64,000 nt of DNA. It comes from a virus. Within the stretch, counting starts at the first letter, position 1, and every line of letters starts with the position of its first letter. Both the position numbers and the translations under genes were made by a program. The DNA is taken from the IMG/VR virus record IMGVR_UViG_3300032770_000003, positions 1 to 64,000 of that record; one strand, given 5' to 3'. Below, one piece after another: positions 34,439 to 41,849 of the stretch. The notes beneath the pieces were generated by a model. That model worked only from the letters and a program-made list of their open reading frames with translations, was not told the DNA's origin and ran no database searches.

Positions 34439-34779
34439 CACAAAGCCCATGGAGCGTCAGGGTTGAGCATGTTGACTGATACGTTATCCTCGCTCTGGGG
34501 TGCCTCGTCTTCTGTGGCATGTTCGACCAAAGCACGCTGGTCACCAGACAGTTCCTTCAAGACGACCTGTAGTCGATGAATGGGAAGGTGTTGAAGCTGA
34601 GAAACACCGTCGTCGAACTCCACCAAAGCCCACGTCAGACCTGCCTCCTTGACGGTGCCATGAGCACCGGCGAAGCGTGCGTTCGATGTGGTCAGCCGGA
34701 CGCGCATCCCTGGCACGGCGGTGACATGCGTTAACGTGGGCCCGACGTCTGAGCCACGTGGGTGGCGGCGTGCGATCAT
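34438..34779 (-). CDS. Hypothetical protein, 113 aa (KOW-like motif)
   Basis: PGMRVRLTTSNARFAGAHGTVKEAGLTWALVEFDDGVSQLQHLP is a short KOW/Tudor-like beta-barrel sequence that often binds RNA or protein. The C-terminus is acidic. Start overlaps the end of the terminase small subunit gene. Function unknown. Confidence 0.6.
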   Translation of the reverse strand: MIARRHPRGSDVGPTLTHVTAVPGMRVRLTTSNARFAGAHGTVKEAGLTWALVEFDDGVSQLQHLPIHRLQVVLKELSGDQRALVEHATEDEAPQSEDNVSVNMLNPDAPWAL

Positions 34780-35552
34780 TCCTTCGTCTCGCTTTCAGGG
34801 CCATTCTCAGTCTTAGTGTCAGTACCAGCGTCCGCGTCTACTGTCTCGACAACGACAGCATCCACCACGCCCGCCTCCAGGGTCGGTTCAGCTAGCGTAG
34901 TCCGAAGCGACTCCTGAAGCAAAGCTTGCGCAACGCGTTCACGCATCTCAGGGGACCAGTCAAGATGCAGCGTGTGCTTGTGCTCATGTTCGACTTGCTG
35001 CGGCTTTTCGGGGTCCTTGACTATGACCCCGGTATCGATCAGAGCGCTGAACTCGTCGCGTTGCACAGCCCGAAGGACGTCAAGTGCCTTCAACTTGTAG
35101 CGCACCTCATCCGTCGAATAGTACTCAGACCAGGTCCGTTGACGGATCTCTTCGAAGCGCGCGAGCCCCTCACCAAGATACTTCTGCTTGTCGAAGTCGG
35201 TGATGACTTTTTTGTTCTCAGACTGCACAGCATCCAGATCTCTGCTTACGGTATGAATGTTGAGGTTCATTACCTTGGCAATCTGTGCCATCTGCAGCCC
35301 CTGCATGCGCAGCTTGGCCACCTGTTGCCGGCGCTCGAACTGCTCCCACTTCGAGAGCCGCGCCATGGCTCCATCTGAGCGTCTCGGTAGCTTGGGCTTC
35401 TCCGGTACCTTGCGCGGTCGTCCCGGTCGCCGCTTGACTTGCTCTTCGACGCTGGGTAGCGGGTAGCGCTCCTTCGGCGGATCCTGCGCAGCGACGGGAC
35501 GTCGCCGCAGACGTGGTACAGAAGGGGGCTTAGGTGCTTCGTCGTCGGGCAT
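34776..35552 (-). CDS. Terminase small subunit-like protein
   Basis: 258 aa, immediately before the large subunit in transcription order reversed on the map. Has a Pro/Arg-rich basic N-terminus, a helix-turn-helix (KWEQFERRQQVAKLRMQGLQMAQIAKVMNLNIHTVSRDLDAV), long helices and an acidic tail (DADAGTDTKTENGPESETKE). Recognises the packaging site by inference. Function inferred mainly from the neighbour and length. Confidence 0.65.
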   Translation of the reverse strand: MPDDEAPKPPSVPRLRRRPVAAQDPPKERYPLPSVEEQVKRRPGRPRKVPEKPKLPRRSDGAMARLSKWEQFERRQQVAKLRMQGLQMAQIAKVMNLNIHTVSRDLDAVQSENKKVITDFDKQKYLGEGLARFEEIRQRTWSEYYSTDEVRYKLKALDVLRAVQRDEFSALIDTGVIVKDPEKPQQVEHEHKHTLHLDWSPEMRERVAQALLQESLRTTLAEPTLEAGVVDAVVVETVDADAGTDTKTENGPESETKE

Positions 35553-35583
35553 ACTATACCAGCATGAAATGAGGATGACAGAG

Positions 35584-37407
35584 CTACATCACGATAATGC
35601 TTTGTCTTTTCATCCGTTCGAAGGCAATGGTCGCGTAGTTAGTTGCGTGGGTGAAATGCGGGTCTTGCCCCAGGTACACCCAAACCATCTTGAACTTCCC
35701 GGTCTCCTCATCGAGGATCTCTTTCTGACGGACGATGCCCTTGAGGTGGGTCCAGTAGACTTGGCGACAGATCGCTTCAGCAGCGAAGCGACCATCCTTG
35801 TTCCGCATCACCTGCACCAGCCCATCCGGGTGGGGCATCTCGATCTCGCGCTTCACGAACTGAGACAGCGTGAAGTCGATGGACGAGTAGCGGTTGAGCA
35901 CGACTTGCCACTTCATCTTGATCTGGCGGGAGCCACGCTTGATCGTCTCCTTGTACTTGAGACGGTCCGCCCACATCGCCATGTCCTTCTGGATCTCGGT
36001 GCCATACCAGGCGACGAAGACGCGACCAGGGAAGGTGCGCGCCAGCTCTGTCGCCTCGTTGTAGTTGGGCATGGCATCGACCACTGTCATGCTGATGTTG
36101 TACTCGCGGATCAGCTGATAGACCCGCTTGAAGGGAGTGACAGGATTGCCGGCTTCCCAGTAGCCAGGGTTGTCTCGATCCACGATCTCCAGGTGGACAA
36201 CCTGTTTTTTGCCGTCCGGCGCTCGCCGCAGAATCACGACGTAGACGTTGCCGCCGTGCTGATCGACGCCCATCGCAAACGAGCCCTTGTGGCGGCCCTC
36301 ATCCTTCGTCCACCGCAGCTCGGGATTCACGCAGTTCTGTAGCACCGCATCCGTGACCGGAACGTTCTCCTCATCAACGAATGGCTTACCCAGCTTGGCG
36401 TTGAAAAACTCTTTCTTGTGCGTGGTGCGGTTGTAGAAGTCCCAGATCTCCTTGGGCGTGATGAACTTCGAGATGAACTGGCTGATGTGATAACTCGGAT
36501 ACGCACCCCCAGGGTTGTGGGCAATGTATCGACCATTCTGCGCATCATGAATCCGAACCTTGCATCGCGGGCAACGAAGGTAGACCTCCTTACCGGTGTC
36601 CACAATACACTCCGGGAACACCTCGGATGGAATCAGCCCGTCAGGACAAGCACACTTGATGTGCCAGTACATCTGCGTCCCATAGAGGAACCGGCGATGG
36701 ATGTCCAAGTACGGATAGCCAGCCGTCGAGACGTACATCTTGTACTTGAAGGTGGAGTGAGACACGCGCTCGATCGCCTGATCGATGTCCTGTTGATTGC
36801 AGAGTCGGACCTCATCGAAGGCGAGGATATCTAGAGGAACGGAGTCCTTCGACGCCTTCCCCCCCAGGTAGAGCATGTAGAGCGACGACAGCTTGCCGTT
36901 GGTGTTGGTGATGTGCTTGAGCTGGAGAGCGTCCTTGGTCTCAGCTTCCTCGACAGCTCCCCGCAGCTCGGGAATCGAAGTGATCAGCGGACCGATGCGG
37001 TCCTTGGACAGGTTCATCACCCCTTCCTGGGTGGGGAAGTACAGACCTGCCTTGATCGTGTTGTAGCGGCAGAACCACAGAAGGCGCAAGACCTCATAGA
37101 TGGTCGCGCCCATCTGGGCCGACTTCATCCACACGATCTCTTTCTCCTGCTCCATGTAGAGCGGCAGGAGGTAGCGGTGGTTGTCGAAGTCGAACGGACG
37201 ACCATCGACCTCGACACCGCTGTACTGTGCCCAGAGGGGAAAGTTGCTGAAGGTCAGCATGCGAAGCTGCTCAGGAGTCGCGTTCCGGAGCATCTCATGC
37301 GTATCCAGCGGCTTGATGCCCTGGTGAAAGGCAGGGGCCTGCCCGTTCGCGGGTGGCACCACAGCGGCCTTGCGCGGGGGGTGCTTCTTGACCTCGGTGT
37401 CAGGCAT
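35584..37407 (-). CDS. Terminase large subunit (GpA-like ATPase/nuclease)
   Basis: 607 aa; ATG overlaps the stop of 37400..38257. VWMKSAQMGATIYEVLRLLW is the atypical Walker A segment of GpA-type terminases; LDILAFDEV the Walker B. CACPDG...YLRCPRCK is a zinc site. SFAMGVDQHGGNVYVVIL and MTVVDAMPNYNEATEL supply acidic residues of the RNase H-like nuclease. Packages DNA into the capsid using ATP. Confidence 0.85.
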   Translation of the reverse strand: MPDTEVKKHPPRKAAVVPPANGQAPAFHQGIKPLDTHEMLRNATPEQLRMLTFSNFPLWAQYSGVEVDGRPFDFDNHRYLLPLYMEQEKEIVWMKSAQMGATIYEVLRLLWFCRYNTIKAGLYFPTQEGVMNLSKDRIGPLITSIPELRGAVEEAETKDALQLKHITNTNGKLSSLYMLYLGGKASKDSVPLDILAFDEVRLCNQQDIDQAIERVSHSTFKYKMYVSTAGYPYLDIHRRFLYGTQMYWHIKCACPDGLIPSEVFPECIVDTGKEVYLRCPRCKVRIHDAQNGRYIAHNPGGAYPSYHISQFISKFITPKEIWDFYNRTTHKKEFFNAKLGKPFVDEENVPVTDAVLQNCVNPELRWTKDEGRHKGSFAMGVDQHGGNVYVVILRRAPDGKKQVVHLEIVDRDNPGYWEAGNPVTPFKRVYQLIREYNISMTVVDAMPNYNEATELARTFPGRVFVAWYGTEIQKDMAMWADRLKYKETIKRGSRQIKMKWQVVLNRYSSIDFTLSQFVKREIEMPHPDGLVQVMRNKDGRFAAEAICRQVYWTHLKGIVRQKEILDEETGKFKMVWVYLGQDPHFTHATNYATIAFERMKRQSIIVM

Positions 37408-38257
37408 CGTCCTCAGCCTCAGAAGCCGATCGACCAACCACCGGCTTCATCTCCTCTTCCAGCTCAGCGTCTTGCGCACCAGCGAGGACCACGTCCTTGA
37501 CACTCGTGTCGAGCGCAGCCAGCCCCAAGACGAGCGCGCCCGTGAGCACCACATTCATGTCCAGGTGCTCGGCAAGACACTTCTTGGCGATCCGCCCGAT
37601 CACCCGGCGTAGCTGGGTATTGGTCTGGACCGTGAGGTGGATCTTCCCTCCGTTGAGGAAGTACATGAACGAGTGCGGAACCGTGTCGCCGTACTCGGCA
37701 AAGAGCTTGTTGAGGATGACGGTCATCCCCTCGACCAACCTCGTCGGATCGCCCTGAGTCACCTCTCGGATTCCGCGTTGCTCCTTCTCGTGCTGCTTCT
37801 TGTAGTTCTTGGCGAACGACTCGACGCTGGTGAAGCCCAGCACGTCAGCGATCTGATCAGGAGTGTACGGAGTGCGAATGCTGTCCACCAACCGCGTGAA
37901 CCGCTCAGTGTTGATCTGGCCAGCGATCAGGTTGCGACGGACCACCTTGATCTTGGCCTTCTCAGCATTCCAGTCCTTGACCACGCAATCAGCGTGCGTG
38001 TAGCCGTGCAGCTTGAGCGCGCGAAAGCGGTGGTTACCAGAGACCACCGTCCAGCCCGGCTTGTTCTCGATCTGCATCCGGTCTACTACGATGAGAGGCT
38101 GATCGAATCCATCCTCCTGAATCTCCATCAGGAGGTTGTTGAAGACGAGTGACGCCTCCTCATTGGGATTGTCAACGAACTCGTAGAGGTCTGCCAAAGG
38201 TAAGAGAACAGTCGCTACCTTGGCGTCTTTCCGTCGCTGCCCTACGGCCTTTGCCAT
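37400..38257 (-). CDS. ParB/Srx-fold protein, second copy
   Basis: 285 aa. LADLYEFVDNPNEEASLVFNNLLMEIQEDGFDQPLIVVDR, WTVVSGNHRFRALKLHGYTHADCVV give the ParB N-terminal fold (GNHRFRA phosphate-binding). Then a helical region with an HTH (TPDQIADVLGFTSVESFAKNYKK). Sequence is unlike the copy at 1976..2845. Located before the terminase genes, where it might help DNA packaging or segregation. Confidence 0.8.
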   Translation of the reverse strand: MAKAVGQRRKDAKVATVLLPLADLYEFVDNPNEEASLVFNNLLMEIQEDGFDQPLIVVDRMQIENKPGWTVVSGNHRFRALKLHGYTHADCVVKDWNAEKAKIKVVRRNLIAGQINTERFTRLVDSIRTPYTPDQIADVLGFTSVESFAKNYKKQHEKEQRGIREVTQGDPTRLVEGMTVILNKLFAEYGDTVPHSFMYFLNGGKIHLTVQTNTQLRRVIGRIAKKCLAEHLDMNVVLTGALVLGLAALDTSVKDVVLAGAQDAELEEEMKPVVGRSASEAEDDA

Positions 38258-38817
38258 GTCAATCCTATATCGACAATTCGCGTTATGAACCGGTGCTCCG
38301 GCACGAACCTCAGATCGGGGGGTACCGTTGACTTTCGGACATCAGAGGCAAACTCGCGAAACCGCATGGCGTCATTAGATCCAGTGGGCGCAAAAGTAAC
38401 TACAGATGTCAAGAATACACCAGCCTGAGGTTGCAACCCGACGATTTCTCGATTTGAGAGGTTCGATAGACCCAGTGCAGCAGGTGGAACCCCGCTCGCC
38501 ACCATGCGCATCGCCAGCTCTTGACCGCAGTCACAAGCGCGTGACACTGCCGCGACGACGCCTCCCGGTCGCACCAACTTGAGTGCTCGGTCTCGCAGTT
38601 TTCGCCGCGCCTCCAGGTCAGGCAAAAAGTTAAAGCAGTACATGAGCCCCACAGCATCCCAAGCGGAACCTCCGTCGGAGACCAAGAGGTGCTCGTGAGG
38701 CTCATCGACGATGATGACACCTTCGCGCCCGGCGAAGACCCGTGACATCCACCCGGTGCCTGACGTGGCCTGCTTAGCCAACCTCAGTGCCGGTCCTTCG
38801 ATACCAAGGATTCTCAT
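38242..38817 (-). CDS. Class I SAM methyltransferase-like protein
   Basis: 191 aa. GREGVIIVDEPHEHLLVSDGGSAWDAVGLMYCFNFLPDLEARRKLRDRALKLVRPGGVVAAVSRACD resembles the core of a class I methyltransferase (beta4 WDAVGLMYCF, LVRPGGVVAAV), but the N-terminal SAM-binding GxGxG is not obvious. Might be inactive or use another ligand. Overlaps its neighbours by a few nt. Confidence 0.5.
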   Translation of the reverse strand: MRILGIEGPALRLAKQATSGTGWMSRVFAGREGVIIVDEPHEHLLVSDGGSAWDAVGLMYCFNFLPDLEARRKLRDRALKLVRPGGVVAAVSRACDCGQELAMRMVASGVPPAALGLSNLSNREIVGLQPQAGVFLTSVVTFAPTGSNDAMRFREFASDVRKSTVPPDLRFVPEHRFITRIVDIGLTWQRP

Positions 38818-39221
38818 CGCTGAAGGCTCTTGGACATCTCATCCGCTTCCGTGTTCTGTTCGCGCGGAATCCAGATGTAGCCCACGCGTGGAAACACTGT
38901 CGCCACCTCCCAAACCATGTCGCGAAGGCGGACCAGGTGTTGGGTGTAGCAGCCATACACCGCCAGAAGCTGGCGGACGATCAACTGACTATCGGTGTAG
39001 ATCTGAACCTGCTCTCCAACATAGCCGTTTGCTGACAGCCAGAGCAGAGCTGAGAGAACCGCTCCGTACTCAGCCACGTTGTTGGTCATCTTGGGATGCA
39101 CACCCAGATCGTCTGAGTGCTTGGCTACCAGCTGGCCTTCGTCATTCCGGATCACCCAACCTGTGTAGCCACGTCCCCCGGGGTTGGGCCCGGTGATCGA
39201 GCCGTCACAGAAGACGATCAC
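38814..39221 (-). CDS. Ribonuclease HI-like protein
   Basis: 135 aa. IVFCDGSITGPNPGGRGYTGWVI (first Asp), MTNNVAEYGAVLSALLWL (Glu), VQIYTDSQLIVRQL (Asp) and EADEMSK (last acidic) are the RNase H active-site pattern. Degrades RNA in RNA-DNA hybrids, useful for removing primers or transcripts in phage replication. Overlaps both neighbours by 4 nt. Confidence 0.88.
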   Translation of the reverse strand: MIVFCDGSITGPNPGGRGYTGWVIRNDEGQLVAKHSDDLGVHPKMTNNVAEYGAVLSALLWLSANGYVGEQVQIYTDSQLIVRQLLAVYGCYTQHLVRLRDMVWEVATVFPRVGYIWIPREQNTEADEMSKSLQR

Positions 39222-39754
39222 ACACGCTCCTTGTACGTCACCACGGCTTGCGTGAGCTGAACCACCTTGTCAGCAGCGCGATGGAGCGTTCGCGACAGTG
39301 AGTTGTCAAAGCTGAAAACCATGGTTTCCTTGCCGTACCGTCGCAGGTAGTCGAGCAGCATAGCGAAGTCACCGTCACCACTCATGAGCACGAACAGGTC
39401 GTACTCAGGCATGTGATGAATCGCATCGATCGTGATGCCCACGTCCCAATCGGTGTTCGTTGGCTGCTTGACCTCGGTCTTCAAGACCTTGGCATAGACC
39501 ATGTCGCGAGCGCGCACGCGAAACCCGTAGTGCCCGAGTGCCTTCCGAAAGACCTCGTTCGCCGGCTTCGTCCTCTCATGCATGACGACATACGCGATCA
39601 GCGTCTGCTGAACCAGACGCGGATGCATGAGCGCAGGCACTACCGTACTGAGAAGTCCAAAGTCGATACGAGCGTTGTCTCCGAACTGCCGGCGGCAGCT
39701 CCTCACCAGGTTAGCGACGTCGCACGCGACGAAGACGCGCGTGGGCGGCTCCAT
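39218..39754 (-). CDS. NYN-domain (LabA/PIN-like) nuclease
   Basis: 178 aa. FVACDVANLVRSCRRQF (N-terminal Asp), TNTDWDVGITIDAIHHMPEYDLFVLMSGDGDFAMLLDYLRRYGKETMVF (acidic cluster SGDGDF) and a C-terminal strand are the NYN fold, related to PIN RNases. Likely a metal-dependent ribonuclease. Overlaps RNase H by 4 nt, hinting at shared RNA processing. Confidence 0.82.
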   Translation of the reverse strand: MEPPTRVFVACDVANLVRSCRRQFGDNARIDFGLLSTVVPALMHPRLVQQTLIAYVVMHERTKPANEVFRKALGHYGFRVRARDMVYAKVLKTEVKQPTNTDWDVGITIDAIHHMPEYDLFVLMSGDGDFAMLLDYLRRYGKETMVFSFDNSLSRTLHRAADKVVQLTQAVVTYKERV

Positions 39755-39871
39755 TCATCGCTTGCCCTTCTCCAGCTTGTTATCCTTACACTTGCAGCGG
39801 GTCATAGGTTGACCACAAGCAGGACAAGTCGGAACAGTGACTGGTGGTCTTGTCTTCGGAGATCTCGACAT
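39755..39871 (-). CDS. Zinc-knuckle protein, 38 aa
   Basis: MSRSPKTRPPVTVPTCPACG then QPMTRCKCKDNKLEKGKR: two Cys pairs and a basic tail. ATG after GAGGTGATTCCC; TGA directly precedes the NYN start. Real gene by start signal and tight packing. Confidence 0.6.
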   Translation of the reverse strand: MSRSPKTRPPVTVPTCPACGQPMTRCKCKDNKLEKGKR

Positions 39872-39876
39872 GGGAA

Positions 39877-40434
39877 TCACCTCGCAGACATTTGACGGAT
39901 GGTCTGCACCTCAGTGCTGGTCAGGCAGGTGATCCCCACCGCAACCGAGTCATAGATGTGCTCATGCAAGGAGGGAGGGCGGGTGGTCGCAGCCAAGCCG
40001 AGCACGTCGGGGTAGCGTGCCAGCACTGCTGCCTGGATCGCCTCTTTCGAGGCGTCGAGGCGACCACACAGAGCCTTCTTCACCGACTGAGGTGTCGCTT
40101 GCAGCACCGGGATCTGCCTGAGCGCAGCCACCGCCGAGAGCACCCCCCACGCCATGCCCTGCAGCTGCATGGCGTGGGCGTTCTTTGAGCCCTGCTGAGA
40201 CTCTGCACAGATCAGCGTTGGCTCGAAGGTGTTGATCAAGGTCTCGATCCCCTTGGCCAGCTCCATAGCACAGCGATGATTGTCGTCGGACTGCAGAACC
40301 TTTCGCTTCTTGTCGATCTTGGTCGTGTTGAAGACCCCGCCGGCCACAATCTGCTCACCCTTCGGCTCGAACCGCAGCACCGCCCAGCCAAAGTGGCGAA
40401 AGGCAGGGTCCAAAAGCAGGAGTTGCGCCTTCAC
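39877..40434 (-). CDS. RuvC-like Holliday-junction resolvase
   Basis: 185 aa. LLLDPAFRHFGWAVL (first Asp), TLICAESQQGSKNAHAM (Glu), and HEHIYDSVAVG (last Asp) form the RNase H-fold resolvase active site; QSVKKALCGRLDASKEAIQAAVL matches RuvC-type sequences. Resolves branched DNA before packaging. Lies 4 nt inside the vWA gene's end. Confidence 0.82.
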   Translation of the reverse strand: MKAQLLLLDPAFRHFGWAVLRFEPKGEQIVAGGVFNTTKIDKKRKVLQSDDNHRCAMELAKGIETLINTFEPTLICAESQQGSKNAHAMQLQGMAWGVLSAVAALRQIPVLQATPQSVKKALCGRLDASKEAIQAAVLARYPDVLGLAATTRPPSLHEHIYDSVAVGITCLTSTEVQTIRQMSAR

Positions 40435-41156
40435 GGCTGCTGCGGGTCACTCGATGTGATCGGTACCGGTACACCAACTTTGGTGTGCGTGGCCACGGGT
40501 GGATCTTCCTCTCCCAGGGTCGGCGCGATGTTGTATGCCATCGGAGCGCCCACATTCTTGTTGTCCAGGGCCATGAAATCCATGGTGGCCGTTGCGTTCG
40601 CCATAAACATGTGCTGAATGCCGCTCGAACTCGGTGTGTAGTGAGAGGCGACCTGGATACCGATCTTGGACGCCTCGATCGCAGCGTTGACATCAGCACC
40701 CAGATAGACGAACTGCCAAGCGTATTTTTCGCGCTGGTGCTTGATCATCTCTGAGATTCGAGCTGCACCGTTGAGATGGATGCTGAATTCCTTCGAGGCG
40801 TTCTCCATACCATCGGTGATGATCAGGAAGAGCACCTTCTCGGGGCGATCCCACTCAGCCATCCGGGCGAGTCGTTCGCCCACGCTGTTTATCGTTCTCG
40901 CCACAGCATCGTAGAGTGCAGTCATGTCACGAGGGACCAGGCGCAGCGGAGGCACGTGATGGACGTCGAGCCCTTCGTAGACCGGATTGTACTCACTGTC
41001 GAACTGATAGAGGGACACACGACAGATGACCCCCTTCACCTCCCGCTGCTTGGCCATGAAGGCGTTGAATCCCCCCTCCATGTCTCGCGCAATTGGCTCC
41101 ATGGAGCCGGAGCGATCGAGTAGCACTACGATTTCCGTGTAGCCTGGTCTGGTCAT
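40431..41156 (-). CDS. vWA-domain protein
   Basis: 241 aa. IVVLLDRSGSMEPIARDM (MIDAS), RDMTALYDAV (metal-site Thr) and LFLIITDGMENA (acidic) are the vWA metal-site motifs. The C-terminus is a Pro/Thr tail. Third vWA protein in the window. In transcription order it lies before the RuvC-like and RNase H genes; role unknown. Confidence 0.85.
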   Translation of the reverse strand: MTRPGYTEIVVLLDRSGSMEPIARDMEGGFNAFMAKQREVKGVICRVSLYQFDSEYNPVYEGLDVHHVPPLRLVPRDMTALYDAVARTINSVGERLARMAEWDRPEKVLFLIITDGMENASKEFSIHLNGAARISEMIKHQREKYAWQFVYLGADVNAAIEASKIGIQVASHYTPSSSGIQHMFMANATATMDFMALDNKNVGAPMAYNIAPTLGEEDPPVATHTKVGVPVPITSSDPQQP

Positions 41157-41168
41157 GGTTCCTCCTTT

Positions 41169-41672
41169 TCAGTCGAGCTTGCCCTTGAGATCAATCTGCT
41201 CCGCGACCTGTTCGGCGGCTTCCTGAACATCCTTTTGCGTCGCCGACGTGATGATGGCTGGCGCATCGTCTGGCTGGCCCATCGTCACCAGCAGCCGCTT
41301 CAGCGCCTCATCAGGCTTGCGACAGTTGTACATCTTGAGGACGCTGAGCATCTTGCCAACCTGAGCCCGCGAGAGAGGAGGACCGATAGCTCGCGGGTTC
41401 TCATAGACGGCAGTTTCGATGGACTGGGTTTTCTCGTCGATCCGATCCTGGATCACGTAGTTCATCTCGACGAACTTCAGAAAGCGCTCACACCGACAGA
41501 GCTGGATGAAGATAGCGAGCCAGCGGTTCTTCTTGGCGGCATTCGCTGCAGCCAAGATCTCCTCCGGAGTCATCGGAGTGGCCATCTCACCACCCGGTGA
41601 CAAGCGTTGCTTGAACTCTTCCGAAGCGCGCTCAGGAGCAGGAGCCTCTTCGGCGGCTTTCTCGTCAGACAT
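41169..41672 (-). CDS. Hypothetical protein, 167 aa
   Basis: MSDEKAAEEAPAPERASEEFKQRLSPGGEMATPMTPEEI... acidic start, then helices (LAIFIQLCRCERFLKFVEMNYVIQDRIDEKTQSI, KRLLVTMGQPDDAPAI). The helix-rich layout is like small loader or adaptor proteins. Start follows GAGAGGAATGC. Sits directly downstream of the structured intergenic RNA 41699-41849. Confidence 0.6.
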   Translation of the reverse strand: MSDEKAAEEAPAPERASEEFKQRLSPGGEMATPMTPEEILAAANAAKKNRWLAIFIQLCRCERFLKFVEMNYVIQDRIDEKTQSIETAVYENPRAIGPPLSRAQVGKMLSVLKMYNCRKPDEALKRLLVTMGQPDDAPAIITSATQKDVQEAAEQVAEQIDLKGKLD

Positions 41673-41698
41673 GCATTCCTCTCAGTGTGAAGTGAAAA

Positions 41699-41849
41699 GG
41701 TAGGCGCCTCGCTGACTGTCCAGGGGTTTGGAAACCCTCGCCGGAGTTCGCAACGCGAACCCACTGCCTACCACGAAGGCGCTGGTCCAAAACTGAGCGA
41801 ACCATCATCGGCCCACTCACCAGCGCAGCCTGATCAACGAAGCGCCTAC
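41699..41849 (-). ncRNA. Structured intergenic RNA with alternative pairings
   Basis: Minus-strand transcript of about 150 nt between the SbcC-like stop and 41169..41672. Left end GTAGGCGC (41842-41849) and an internal GGTAGGC (41766-41772) both pair with GCCTACC/GCGCCTAC (41699-41707), so two folds compete. The right half (41699..41772) is cloverleaf-like: acceptor GGTAGGC/GCCTACC, arms GTTCGC-GTT-GCGAAC and GGGTT-TCCA-AACCC. The left half has GCGCTGGT/ACCAGCGC. TTTT follows the 3' end. Confidence 0.6.

Noticed and set aside
38242-38817. Calling this gene a confident DNA methylase
   Set aside because: The SAM-binding GxGxG and catalytic motifs are missing, so only a fold-level suggestion is justified.
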